Shown here: in pieces, positions 25,280 to 33,060 of the stretch | How positions within the stretch are numbered: position 1 is the first letter of the stretch | Layout: each line of letters opens with the position of its first letter | DNA from: JACKCD01 sp041390905 | GTDB taxonomy: Bacteria > Chloroflexota > Anaerolineae > Promineifilales > Promineifilaceae | DNA length: 64,000 nucleotides | Direction: 5' to 3' | NCBI GenBank assembly: GCA_041390905.1 | Contig: JAWKPA010000012.1 | Span: 1,674,001-1,738,000, forward strand | Notes under the pieces: generated by a model | The model's database searches: none | What the model was told of the DNA's origin: nothing | What the model saw: the letters and a program-made list of their open reading frames with translations, nothing else | Made by a program: the position numbers and the translations under genes

Positions 25280-25349
25280 TTAAATAAGTTACGCAAGAAG
25301 TTCAACTTCTCAGAAGAAGTTGAACTTCTAAATAGGCAAGTTATTTAAT
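25280..25349. repeat. Intergenic nested palindrome, AGAAGTT words
   Basis: Two consecutive 15-bp palindromes, AGAAGTTCAACTTCT and AGAAGTTGAACTTCT, are flanked by TTAAATAA and TTATTTAA. It lies just after the GNAT stop and is a plausible terminator or cruciform. Confidence 0.65.
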
Positions 25350-25445
25350 TTCCATTCCTAAAGTACGTTGATTGAGTGGTGGTGGGTATGAGGGTAAACT
25401 ACTGTCATGATAGAACTTGTGCATGTGTGCTGTTGAAGGAGATCA

Positions 25446-26036
25446 ATGAATAACATGAACCCGGCGGTGGACTTCTTTTTCAGTAAGGCGCAAAAGTGGC
25501 AAGAAGGTTTTGCCGAACTGCGAAGGATTGTCCTTGATTGCGACCTGACTGAAGACTTGAAGTGGGGTGTCCCGTGTTACACGTTTGAGACCAGCAATAT
25601 CGTATTGATACACGGATTTAAGGAATATTGCGCCCTGCTGTTTGTTAAAGGTGTCTTGTTAAAAGACGCTATGGGCATTCTCGTCCAGCAAACGGAAAAT
25701 GTGCAGGCGGCGCGCCAGATTCGCTTCACCGATGTTGCCGAAATCGTGGAGATGGAACACATCATCAAAGCCTACATTCGTGAGGCCATAGAGGCAGAAA
25801 AAGCTGGCCTGCAAGTGGCGTATAAAGAGACGGCCGAATTCACGATGCCGGAAGCGTTGCAACAGCAATTTGACGAAAACCCGGCTTTCAAAACGGCCTT
25901 TGAGAGCTTGACGCCGGGACGGCAGCGAGCATATTTGCTTTATTTTTCGGCACCCAAACAGGCTAAAACGCGGGTGGCGCGGGTGGAAAAGTACAAACCG
26001 CAAATTCTGGCGGGCAAGGGGTTGAATGATCGGTAG
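25446..26036 (+). CDS. YdeI/OmdA-family protein (DUF1801 plus OmpD-associated domain)
   Basis: This 196-aa protein opens with a DUF1801-type domain (VDFFFSKAQKWQEGFAELRRIVLDCDLTEDLKWGVPCYTF, SNIVLIHGFKEYCALLFVKGVLLKD). It ends with the OmdA/YdeI C-terminal helix block (FESLTPGRQRAYLLYFSAPKQAKTRVARVEKY), the family hallmark. Members are small soluble proteins implicated in stress or peptide resistance; the biochemical role is unknown. It converges on the MFS gene with a single base between the stops. Confidence 0.9.
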   Translation: MNNMNPAVDFFFSKAQKWQEGFAELRRIVLDCDLTEDLKWGVPCYTFETSNIVLIHGFKEYCALLFVKGVLLKDAMGILVQQTENVQAARQIRFTDVAEIVEMEHIIKAYIREAIEAEKAGLQVAYKETAEFTMPEALQQQFDENPAFKTAFESLTPGRQRAYLLYFSAPKQAKTRVARVEKYKPQILAGKGLNDR

Positions 26037-26037
26037 C

Positions 26038-27276
26038 TTATGGCGTTTGTTGGTGGATGATTTGGCTTTGGCGCAGGGGTTTGTTGGCGAGGGCATAAAC
26101 GGCCGTTAACAAATACAGTCCACCCCCCAACAAATAAATCGTTCGAATTTCCATCCGGTCCGCCAGCCAGGCAAAAAGCAGCCCCGCCAGCATATAAACC
26201 ACCCAGCGCCCCATCTCCCGCAGCGCATACACCCGCCCCAGCAGCTCATCATCCGCCACCGTTTGCAGCAGTGTATCCTGTACCACATCCCGCACCGCCG
26301 ACGGTGGTCCAAACAAAAACGCCAGCACCACAGCCACCCACGTGACCGGGCTAAGGGCAAACAAAAACGTCAGCACCCCGCTTGCCAGCGCATTGCCGCC
26401 AATAATCAGCCCCGGATACCGTTCCAGCCGTTTGGCCGCCACGCTGGCAACCACCGCCCCCGCCATCATCCCGGCAAAATACAGTGCCGACATCGTACCC
26501 CAGGCATCAGCCCCCGCCCGCAGTGCCTTCTCCGCAAACACCAGCATCAGTGCCGACGACCAAATGCCGTGCGGCACATGCTCCAGCAGTTCCATCACCA
26601 CCAGTGGCCGCACCACTGGGTTGTTCTTGAGATAGGTATACCCTTCCAGCACTGATTGACGCAGCGGCATACGCGCTTTTTGCGCCTGTTTTTCCGCCTC
26701 GCTGCGCGGCTGAATTCGCATCAGTGCCGTTAGTGCCGCCGAAACCAGAAAGGTGAGCAGGTTGAAGAGGACAAAGCTGCCAAACCCAATACGCAGCGTC
26801 AGCAGGCCGCCAAGCATATAGCCCACCGCCATGGTTCCCTGTGCCGTTCCTATCAGCACGCTGTTGGCGCGAACCAGGTTAAACCGTTCTACCAGTGAAG
26901 GGACGATGGCAATGCGGGCCGGCTGGTAAAAGGTGGATGCAGCGGTGATGCCGGCCACCACCAGATAGATGCCCCACAGATTAACGCTGCCTTGCCGCAC
27001 AACAAGCAGCAGCAGCCCCACCAGGGCGGCGCGAACCAAATCCATGACAATCAGCACGCGCTGGCGTGGGTAATGGTCAACCATTGCTCCGGCAATGGGG
27101 CCAAGCAGAAAGCGGGGCAGGGATTGGGCAATGAGGACGCCGGTTGTTTGCAGGGCGGAGCCGGTTTGCTGAAACACATGCACCATCACGCCCACGCTGT
27201 AGAGTACGTCCCCCATGCCGGAGATAATTTGAGCCAGCCAAAGCAGGCGAAAGTTGAGGTTTTGCCAAAGAATCAT
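26038..27276 (-). CDS. MFS transporter (DHA3/EntS-like, 12 TM)
   Basis: This 412-aa protein begins MILWQNLNFRLLWLAQIISGMGDVLYSVGVMVHVF, the typical first helix of the DHA3 group that includes EntS and macrolide exporters. The signature loop is LLGPIAGAMVDHYPRQRVLIVMDLVRA, followed by 10-12 hydrophobic segments. The likely substrate is a small hydrophobic compound or siderophore. ATG 27276 is preferred to TTG 27300 because TM1 follows directly, though neither has a good ribosome site. It converges with the YdeI-like gene. Confidence 0.88.
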   Translation of the reverse strand: MILWQNLNFRLLWLAQIISGMGDVLYSVGVMVHVFQQTGSALQTTGVLIAQSLPRFLLGPIAGAMVDHYPRQRVLIVMDLVRAALVGLLLLVVRQGSVNLWGIYLVVAGITAASTFYQPARIAIVPSLVERFNLVRANSVLIGTAQGTMAVGYMLGGLLTLRIGFGSFVLFNLLTFLVSAALTALMRIQPRSEAEKQAQKARMPLRQSVLEGYTYLKNNPVVRPLVVMELLEHVPHGIWSSALMLVFAEKALRAGADAWGTMSALYFAGMMAGAVVASVAAKRLERYPGLIIGGNALASGVLTFLFALSPVTWVAVVLAFLFGPPSAVRDVVQDTLLQTVADDELLGRVYALREMGRWVVYMLAGLLFAWLADRMEIRTIYLLGGGLYLLTAVYALANKPLRQSQIIHQQTP

Positions 27277-27364
27277 TTGAAAGCGAATTTTATGGGTCAA
27301 GGTCGGCGAGTTTGGTTTGAAGTTTGGAGGGGGTTTGTTGCTTTAATGCTTCAACCATTTTCGG

Positions 27365-28177
27365 TTACACAACCATGTTTTTGCTGCCTTCGGGCGGCTG
27401 GCTGCTGCCATAGATGACATGCACCCCACGAATGCGGCTGATGAGGGCTTCGAGGGCGGCGATGAGGAGCATGAAGAGGATGTTGATGCCGATTGCCATA
27501 GACATGCCGGTGCCGAGATAGCCAAAGACGGTGGCGGCGGGGCCGGCCAGCCCTGCCATAATTTCATCATCCAGGCCAATGAGAAAGAGAACGGCCGTTA
27601 ATACAGCCATGATTAGCAAAAAAGCAGGCCAGGCGCGGCGGTCGGAGGGGCTGGGGAGCATGGCGTTGCTGATGGCAAACAGCAGGTAGAGCCAAACCAG
27701 GATGTCATTGGTGGCAAAAATGTCGCCCAGAGCCAGGGTGAGGCTGTCTATGCTGCCGGTCTGGACGGCGGCGGCGAGGCTGGTGACGCTAAAGACGCGG
27801 AAGCCGATGAGAAGAATAACGGCCGTTCCGGCAAGCAGCGGCGCACCTCCAATCAAACTTTCCCGAATTGGCCCCAGCGTTTTGCCTTTGTAATATTCCA
27901 CATACCCAAGCTGCACGCTGCCATCCGGTTTCAGACGCGGAACAAGCGACATGGAGCCGGTGCGAACGCCCAGCACCGTCGCCATTAGCCAATGGCTGAC
28001 CTCGTGCAGCAGTACGCCAGGGAACAGGATGATAGCATAGAGGGCAACGGCCCACTGCGGCCGGCCGGTAATCAGCAAACTCAGCCCGTGCAAATGGGCA
28101 TGAATCCAGCGCTGCATGACAATCAGCACCAGCAGGGCAACCGCAACCCAGATAAAAGGCATGAAACTTTCGCTCAT
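27365..28177 (-). CDS. M50-like membrane metalloprotease homologue
   Basis: This 270-aa polytopic protein (about six TM) has FPGVLLHEVSHWLMATVLGVRTG, in which HEVSH at 58-62 is an HExxH zinc motif within a membrane helix, as in site-2-type or M50-like proteases. The second ligand (NPDG-type) is not clear; candidates are SNAMLPSPSD near residue 190. It may act in intramembrane proteolysis or have lost activity. Two basic residues and a short cytoplasmic tail end the protein. It is read in the same direction as the MFS gene, 88 nt upstream of it. Confidence 0.75.
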   Translation of the reverse strand: MSESFMPFIWVAVALLVLIVMQRWIHAHLHGLSLLITGRPQWAVALYAIILFPGVLLHEVSHWLMATVLGVRTGSMSLVPRLKPDGSVQLGYVEYYKGKTLGPIRESLIGGAPLLAGTAVILLIGFRVFSVTSLAAAVQTGSIDSLTLALGDIFATNDILVWLYLLFAISNAMLPSPSDRRAWPAFLLIMAVLTAVLFLIGLDDEIMAGLAGPAATVFGYLGTGMSMAIGINILFMLLIAALEALISRIRGVHVIYGSSQPPEGSKNMVV

Positions 28178-28298
28178 AGTCTTCAGTAAATCTCACTTTG
28201 CAGATTCTGCAACCCTATCTTGCCGTATGTTGGCAAAAATTGCAAAGTAGCGGCATCTTGTTAATATCGCTGGTGGCTTGTCGGAAAAAGAAAATGGA

Positions 28299-28378
28299 TG
28301 CGCGGATAATGCGGATTAGAGCGGATAGAAAAGAAAAAAAATCCGTATCGATCCGCCAAAATCCGCGTCATCCGCGAT
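28299..28378. repeat. Intergenic hairpin, GCGGAT/ATCCGC word family (copy 2)
   Basis: GCGCGGATAATGCGGATTAG plus GCGGAT pair with ATCCGTATCGATCCGCC and ATCCGCGTCATCCGCG around a purine-rich loop (GAAAAGAAAAAAAA). It has the same design as 14485-14560. Confidence 0.75.
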
Positions 28379-28448
28379 GCAATTCTCGCTTCTCTGACAA
28401 GCTGTTGGTACGCAACCAAACAAAATAACCCGTAGGACAATTTTCCAA

Positions 28449-28536
28449 ATTGTTCCCGCGATTTGCCAAATCGCGTTACGAAGTTTTAGGAAAATTGTCC
28501 CCGCGATTTGCCAAATCGCGCTACGAAGTTTTAGGA
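28449..28536 (+). repeat. Tandem 43-bp direct repeat with internal palindrome, upstream of the aldolase
   Basis: Units 28449-28491 and 28494-28536 differ at two positions. Each contains CGCGATTTGCCAAATCGCG, a 19-bp palindrome with a 3-nt centre, and ends in TTTTAGGA. In the second unit this end forms the AGGAG ribosome site of the aldolase. The outer GACAATTTTCC/GGAAAATTGTC also pair. It may be an operator pair or a translation-controlling stem. Confidence 0.75.
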
Positions 28537-28544
28537 GAAATGTA

Positions 28545-29195
28545 ATGAGTAAGTCTGAAGGTGTGATTAAATTTCGCCTGGATTTTGCAGAGGCGGCGGC
28601 GTTAACGGCCGTTCAGCTTGCCGAAATCAACGCCTGGCGCAAGGTGCTGGTCATCATGGGGATGATCGGCCAAACGCCGGAGCGGTATGACAACTATGGC
28701 TTTGGCAACATTAGCCGCCGCCTGACAGCCGCCGATCTGCCCGGTTATGACCACCCCTTTGTCATTAGTGGCACGCAAACAGGCGGCGTGGCGGATTTGC
28801 TGCCAGAACATTATGCGACGGTGTTGTGGTGTCGGCCGGCCGAAAACCACGTCAGCGCACAAGGCCCCATGCGCCCCTCGTCCGAATCCATGACCCATGG
28901 CGTTGTCTATGAATCGGACAGCCGCATCAACTGGGTTTTCCACGCCCACGACCCCTACATTTGGCAACAGCGCGTGGCACTTGGTTTGCCCACCACTGCC
29001 GATGACGTTCCCTACGGCTCCCCGGAAATGTCGGCCGAAGTCGGCCGTTTGTTCCGCGAGACCGACGTGGCGCAGCGGGGTATTTTTGCCATGGGCGGGC
29101 ATGTTGATGGCATTGTGACCTTTGGCGCAACGGCTGAGGAGGCAGGCAGTGTGCTGTTGAGCCAGTTAGCATCGGCGATTCGACTGGGGTATTAA
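28545..29195 (+). CDS. Class II aldolase/adducin-family protein
   Basis: This 216-aa protein has the family's zinc site: NYGFGNISRR, VISGTQTGG, SSESMTHGVVYESD with the Glu, WVFHAHDPYIW with HxH, and GGHVDGIV with a third His. Members cleave or epimerise sugar phosphates such as fuculose-1-phosphate or ribulose-5-phosphate. Here the substrate pocket is unusual (DLPGYDHPFVI), so the sugar is undetermined. AGGAG sits 8 nt before the ATG, inside a duplicated palindromic unit. The secreted protein gene follows closely. Confidence 0.9.
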   Translation: MSKSEGVIKFRLDFAEAAALTAVQLAEINAWRKVLVIMGMIGQTPERYDNYGFGNISRRLTAADLPGYDHPFVISGTQTGGVADLLPEHYATVLWCRPAENHVSAQGPMRPSSESMTHGVVYESDSRINWVFHAHDPYIWQQRVALGLPTTADDVPYGSPEMSAEVGRLFRETDVAQRGIFAMGGHVDGIVTFGATAEEAGSVLLSQLASAIRLGY

Positions 29196-29212
29196 CAACT
29201 GCTTATGTGGTT

Positions 29213-30055
29213 ATGGTGCGGTGGAAATGGTTAATCATATTGGGTTGCCTATTGGTTGGCTCCTTTGCCCAACTAACCCATTCATATCAGGTGGTGCAGC
29301 CTGTGGTGCTCGATTGCAACCGCCTGGCAAAAAGCCCCCGCCGGGTGACGGCACTGCCGCACGCGCATTACCTGTTTAGCGAGCGGTTTGGTTGGTTTGA
29401 TGCGTCCCATTTTAATACGGGGCAGCCGGGAAAGGTGCTGCAGGATGTGGAAACGGCCGTTGCCAATGGCGGTGGCGTTATCACCATCCAACAAGGTGTG
29501 CGGGAAAATGTCACCGGCTACACAGCCGCCTATCGTCTGTCTGGGCGATTGCGCAAGGCTGATGTCGTACCAGTCGCTTTGGGCATCTATCTCGATTGGA
29601 GTATGCGCTTTGAGGCGTGGGAAGCTGGCTTGCCGCGTGGGCTTGTTGCTCCATTCACCCCCTTCGCTGTAGAAGATTTACCCAGCCAATATTTAGGTTT
29701 TGTGGCCCATGCCAAGAAAATATCGCTGGAAACGTTGTTCGCTTGCTACATCGGCTCCGTCTCCGCCCTGGATGAAGGCCCTCCTGATTTATTGTTGTCG
29801 GATGATGCCCCCGGAGTAGAGGGGCAAGTAGGTGTTGTACGGCTGCAAAACAAAACATTCACGCCAATGGTACCTACGCAAACAGGCTGGCAGCGTGTCA
29901 ACTGGCCCAAGCCTTTGCACATGCAGGCCATAAGCAGCAGCCCGACAACTTGGCAATTCTTGGCAGAAACAACCTGGTATTTTTCGGCAGACAACCACGA
30001 TCTGCATTTACAAACAGCACTGCCGCAGCACCCGCGTGACGTGTTTATACAATGA
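29213..30055 (+). CDS. Secreted protein of unknown function
   Basis: This 280-aa protein has an N-terminal signal peptide (VRWKWLIILGCLLVGSFAQLTHS). A striking central block reads SERFGWFDASHFNTGQPGKVL, then VITIQQGVRENVTGYTAAYRLSG and VALGIYLDWSMRFEAWEAG. The clustering of Glu, Asp, His and Arg suggests a catalytic or metal site, but I cannot name the family. The start is ATG 29213 (GTG 29207 is possible). It follows the aldolase by 17 nt and is probably co-transcribed. Confidence 0.72.
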   Translation: MVRWKWLIILGCLLVGSFAQLTHSYQVVQPVVLDCNRLAKSPRRVTALPHAHYLFSERFGWFDASHFNTGQPGKVLQDVETAVANGGGVITIQQGVRENVTGYTAAYRLSGRLRKADVVPVALGIYLDWSMRFEAWEAGLPRGLVAPFTPFAVEDLPSQYLGFVAHAKKISLETLFACYIGSVSALDEGPPDLLLSDDAPGVEGQVGVVRLQNKTFTPMVPTQTGWQRVNWPKPLHMQAISSSPTTWQFLAETTWYFSADNHDLHLQTALPQHPRDVFIQ

Positions 30056-30168
30056 ACCAAGACATAAATTTTGTGTTGGAAGTAGTTGATCTTGCATGTT
30101 AACTATGCTACCATGACGCAGCGCGTCAATGGGGCAGCATCTCATCCCATTGATCCTGGTATTGTGAT

Positions 30169-30702
30169 ATGCAACAGCAAGCAATGTTAACTGAGTTTGT
30201 TTCTAAACGGGGTAAGTTGATTCGTGTGCGACAAATCCGGGCAGATGAAGCCTATTTGCTGCTGGATTTATTTGCCCATATGAGTTCTGAAAGCCGCTAC
30301 CAGCGTTTTTTACAGACCGTTGACCACATCAGCAAGCAGCGTTTGTGGGATGAAGCAGCCCACATTGCCCGGCAAAGCGAGGCCGGCGATGTGTGCCTGG
30401 GCGGGTTTGTGATGAATAAACGGGGGCAGGAAACGCTGGTGGGGGCGGCACGATATGTGCAGGTGGATGCCGGAAGCGTCGAAATTGCGCTTTCGATTCG
30501 GGATGATTACCAGAATCAGGGGGTTGGCACCGGTTTGCTGGCCTTGCTGATAGGGGAAGCGCGGGAGCGTGGGGTGAGCCAGATCGTGGCAACGGTGCAG
30601 AATGATAATGAGCGGATGCTCCATTTGCTCCATTTGCTGGATTTGCCGGTCACGCGCACGGTTGAGGGAGCCAGCTCATTTTTTGCGATAGATTTGGTGT
30701 AG
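30169..30702 (+). CDS. GNAT-family acetyltransferase
   Basis: This 177-aa protein starts with LIRVRQIRADEAYLLLDLFAHMSSESRYQRFLQ, typical of GNAT domains related to protein acetyltransferase Pat. The acetyl-CoA loop is SIRDDYQNQGVGTGLLALLIGEARERG, followed by VATVQNDNERMLHLLHLL. Lysine or small-molecule acetylation is possible. The upstream 110 bp lack a clear ribosome site, and an internal ATG (residue 6) is an alternative start. Confidence 0.88.
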   Translation: MQQQAMLTEFVSKRGKLIRVRQIRADEAYLLLDLFAHMSSESRYQRFLQTVDHISKQRLWDEAAHIARQSEAGDVCLGGFVMNKRGQETLVGAARYVQVDAGSVEIALSIRDDYQNQGVGTGLLALLIGEARERGVSQIVATVQNDNERMLHLLHLLDLPVTRTVEGASSFFAIDLV

Positions 30703-30770
30703 GGATTGGAGACTGGAGATTGGAGATTGATGACAGTTCACAATCTCCAATCTCCAACCCCTAATCTCCT
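30703..30770. repeat. Intergenic hairpin, GGAGATTG word family (copy 5)
   Basis: GATTGGAGACTGGAGATTGG at the left pairs with CAATCTCCAATCTCC and CTAATCTCC at the right. It lies between the convergent GNAT and lipoprotein genes. Confidence 0.75.
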
Positions 30771-31471
30771 CTACAGTTGAGCCAGCTTTGCAGGCGGCTC
30801 TGGTTTTGGTTGCGCCAGAGGGTGGGGTCTTGGGATGGGGCGAGGGGGGCGGTGCCGAGTTTGAGGGCTTGCAGGAGGTTATAGGCGCAGGGATGGTTGG
30901 TTTGCAGAGGGTGCAAAACGGCCGTTTTTCCCACCACCAACCGCCGATCTTCCCCATTTGTCCAGTAGCCGCTGCCCACAAAATCAATAAACCCCAGATA
31001 CGTTTGCAAAAAAGAGCGGTGCGCCGGGTCTTGAAAACAAAGCGTCAGGTCACTGCTGCCGGCCGTTGATGCGGCCAGGTCGGCAAACAGCGCGTCGGCT
31101 GTGGCAAAGCTGCGGCTGGAAAGCCGTAGCCCGGTTTCCTCGGTGATCGTGGCCGCCAATGCCTTGGTGAGCCATTGGCAAACGGGGTCGTCGTCAAGCG
31201 TTGCCAGGCGCAAATCGGCCGTAGTGTCGGGCGTGGGGGTGACGGTGGGGCGCACGGTGGGGGTTTTGCTGGGTAAAACGGCCGTTGGGGGCGCAGTGGT
31301 TGCTGTTGGCCCCGGCGTGCGCGAGGTGGGGATGGTGGCAATGATGACCAGCGGCGTGGCCCACGGGGTGGGGGTGGGAACGATGAGCGGTGGGGAAAAA
31401 ACGGCCGTTTTTCCCCCACCGCCGCACCCCAGCAGCAGCAGTGCTAGCAGCAACCAGCGTAACTTGCTCAT
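30761..31471 (-). CDS. Lipoprotein with Pro/Thr-rich linker, end of the chemosensory/kinase array
   Basis: This 236-aa protein has lipobox LLLLGCGGG (Cys16), a low-complexity linker rich in P and T (about 28-85), then a globular domain (about 88-236) with CQWLTKALAATITEETGLRLSSRSF, DLTLCFQDPAHRSFLQTYLGFIDFVGSGYW and HPCAYNLLQALKLG. The domain is loosely reminiscent of the binding-protein lipoprotein at 56-58 kb (paired Cys, DxxLC pattern), which hints at a shared ligand type. Its start overlaps the upstream pseudokinase by 4 nt, so it is the last gene of the operon. Confidence 0.75.
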   Translation of the reverse strand: MSKLRWLLLALLLLGCGGGGKTAVFSPPLIVPTPTPWATPLVIIATIPTSRTPGPTATTAPPTAVLPSKTPTVRPTVTPTPDTTADLRLATLDDDPVCQWLTKALAATITEETGLRLSSRSFATADALFADLAASTAGSSDLTLCFQDPAHRSFLQTYLGFIDFVGSGYWTNGEDRRLVVGKTAVLHPLQTNHPCAYNLLQALKLGTAPLAPSQDPTLWRNQNQSRLQSWLNCRGD

Positions 31472-33060
31472 CCCGTTGCCAGTAAAGAAGCTGCCAGGGC
31501 TAAACTATCAAAATCGGCCGTTGGCGCGGGCAATGCTTGCCGCAGTGCCGCCACGCTTTGGAATCGCTGGCGTGGGTCGGCAGCCAAACAGCGGGCAATG
31601 ACATCCCGCACGACCGGGGGAAGCTGGGGTGGAAAGTGCAGCGAGGCGGCGGCAATTTGCCCCGGCTGCAAAAAGGCAGCGGCCGAAAATGGCACCTCGC
31701 CCGTTAGCAGATAATAAAATAGCACCCCCACGGCATAAATATCCAGCCGAATGTCGGTTAAAACCTCACGGGCGGCTTCCGGCTGCCCGTTGGCATACAG
31801 ATGCACTTTTTGCAGATGTTCCGGGGCAAACCAGACAAATTCGCTAAAGCGGCGGTTGTCATACAGGTTGAAGTCTGGTCTTTCTGCATCCAGTTCGGTG
31901 CCAAAATTGGTCAGATGCACCACGCCGCGCCGATCCAGCAGGATGCTGCCGGGGCGCAAATTGCCGTGGGCAAAGCCATAGCCGTGGATATGTTCCAGCC
32001 CATCCAGCAGTTCGTTAATAAGCGTCACGCTTTTGTCCAGCGGCTGCGCCCCTTCGCGTGTCACCAAGTCGGCTACCGTTTGGCCGGGTATCATTGGTTC
32101 AACAAGGTAGGGGCGGGGGAAAAGCCAGGTGGCAACGTGGTCACGGCCGGCCGCCAGCAGCGGGACGATGTTCCAGTGGGTGGCAAGACGGCTGCGGATT
32201 TCGATTTCCCGTTCACAGCGCGGCACGCACCGCTCATCGGCGGGGATTTTGAGCAGCAGCGGCTCTCGGTCTAGCGCCCACAGCCGTTTGCCTTTGTACT
32301 GCTCGTAGTAGCCATCAAGCCGCAGCCGTTCGCCGACGATTTGGTATTTGCCGTCGAGGACGCGCATGTGGAGGGCGTGGCGCAGAAGAACGGCCGTTAT
32401 TGCCACCGCCAACCCGCCAATCACCGCCAACCACCACAAATTTTCCCCCAGTGCCAGCCGCCACACGGCAAACGGCGACTCTGACAGCAGCACCAGCGTC
32501 AGCCGCTGGTATTCCTCCAGCGGGTCGCTGCCCAAATCTTGCGCCAGCCGGTTGTAATTCAGCCCCGACACCTGCATCCAGATGGCAAGCTGGCTGGCGT
32601 AGGCTTCGGCCACGTTTTCCTGGGTAATGCGGTTGAGGATGGTCAGCAGCTCGGCGTTGGTTTCCTGCCCGCGAATGGTGTACGACACCGCCGGGCTGGG
32701 GAAGGCGCGGTGATGGTCGAGGCTGTAGCCCAGCAGCAGCACTTCCTTTGTTTCATTGGCCTCCAGATTGATGGTTTGGGCCTGGCCGATGAGGATGTCG
32801 GCAAAGGCGGCTTCGTTGCTGTTCAGGTGCAGTCCCAGCGGCACTTCCAGCGTTAGAGGGGTCACAAACTGGTTGGTGAGGGTGAGCCGCAGCATGGGCT
32901 GGACATAGCTGGGGTGGATGCCCACAATGTCGGCAATGACGCTGCCATCGGCGACGGCCTGGGGCAGGGGAATGGCTTGGGCGTGGATGGGGGAAACGGC
33001 CGTTAATCCCCACATCACCCCCAGCAGCCACAGCAGCACTCGGTAAGCAGATCGGTTCAT
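31468..33060 (-). CDS. Membrane-anchored Ser/Thr kinase-like protein, probable pseudokinase
   Basis: This 530-aa protein has a signal peptide (1-28), an extracytoplasmic domain (about 30-200), one TM (208-227) and a cytoplasmic kinase fold (about 237-515). Lys271 and REIEI are present. The catalytic HRD is HGN (365-367, no Asp) and the DFG metal motif is NFG (385-387), so phosphotransfer is unlikely. The ectodomain shares SYVQPMLRLTLTN and GYSLDHHRAFPSPAVSY with two paralogues. It abuts the active-looking paralogue upstream (TAG followed directly by ATG) and overlaps the lipoprotein, so the three are co-translated and may form one sensor complex. Confidence 0.85.
   Translation of the reverse strand: MNRSAYRVLLWLLGVMWGLTAVSPIHAQAIPLPQAVADGSVIADIVGIHPSYVQPMLRLTLTNQFVTPLTLEVPLGLHLNSNEAAFADILIGQAQTINLEANETKEVLLLGYSLDHHRAFPSPAVSYTIRGQETNAELLTILNRITQENVAEAYASQLAIWMQVSGLNYNRLAQDLGSDPLEEYQRLTLVLLSESPFAVWRLALGENLWWLAVIGGLAVAITAVLLRHALHMRVLDGKYQIVGERLRLDGYYEQYKGKRLWALDREPLLLKIPADERCVPRCEREIEIRSRLATHWNIVPLLAAGRDHVATWLFPRPYLVEPMIPGQTVADLVTREGAQPLDKSVTLINELLDGLEHIHGYGFAHGNLRPGSILLDRRGVVHLTNFGTELDAERPDFNLYDNRRFSEFVWFAPEHLQKVHLYANGQPEAAREVLTDIRLDIYAVGVLFYYLLTGEVPFSAAAFLQPGQIAAASLHFPPQLPPVVRDVIARCLAADPRQRFQSVAALRQALPAPTADFDSLALAASLLATG

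Larger units (their letters stand above)
28178..28544. other. 367-bp divergent intergenic region with two repeat elements
   Basis: This lies between the M50-like gene (minus) and the aldolase (plus). It holds a GCGGAT-word hairpin (28299-28378) and a duplicated 43-bp unit (28449-28536) that carries the aldolase ribosome binding site. No ORF is credible. Confidence 0.65.
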
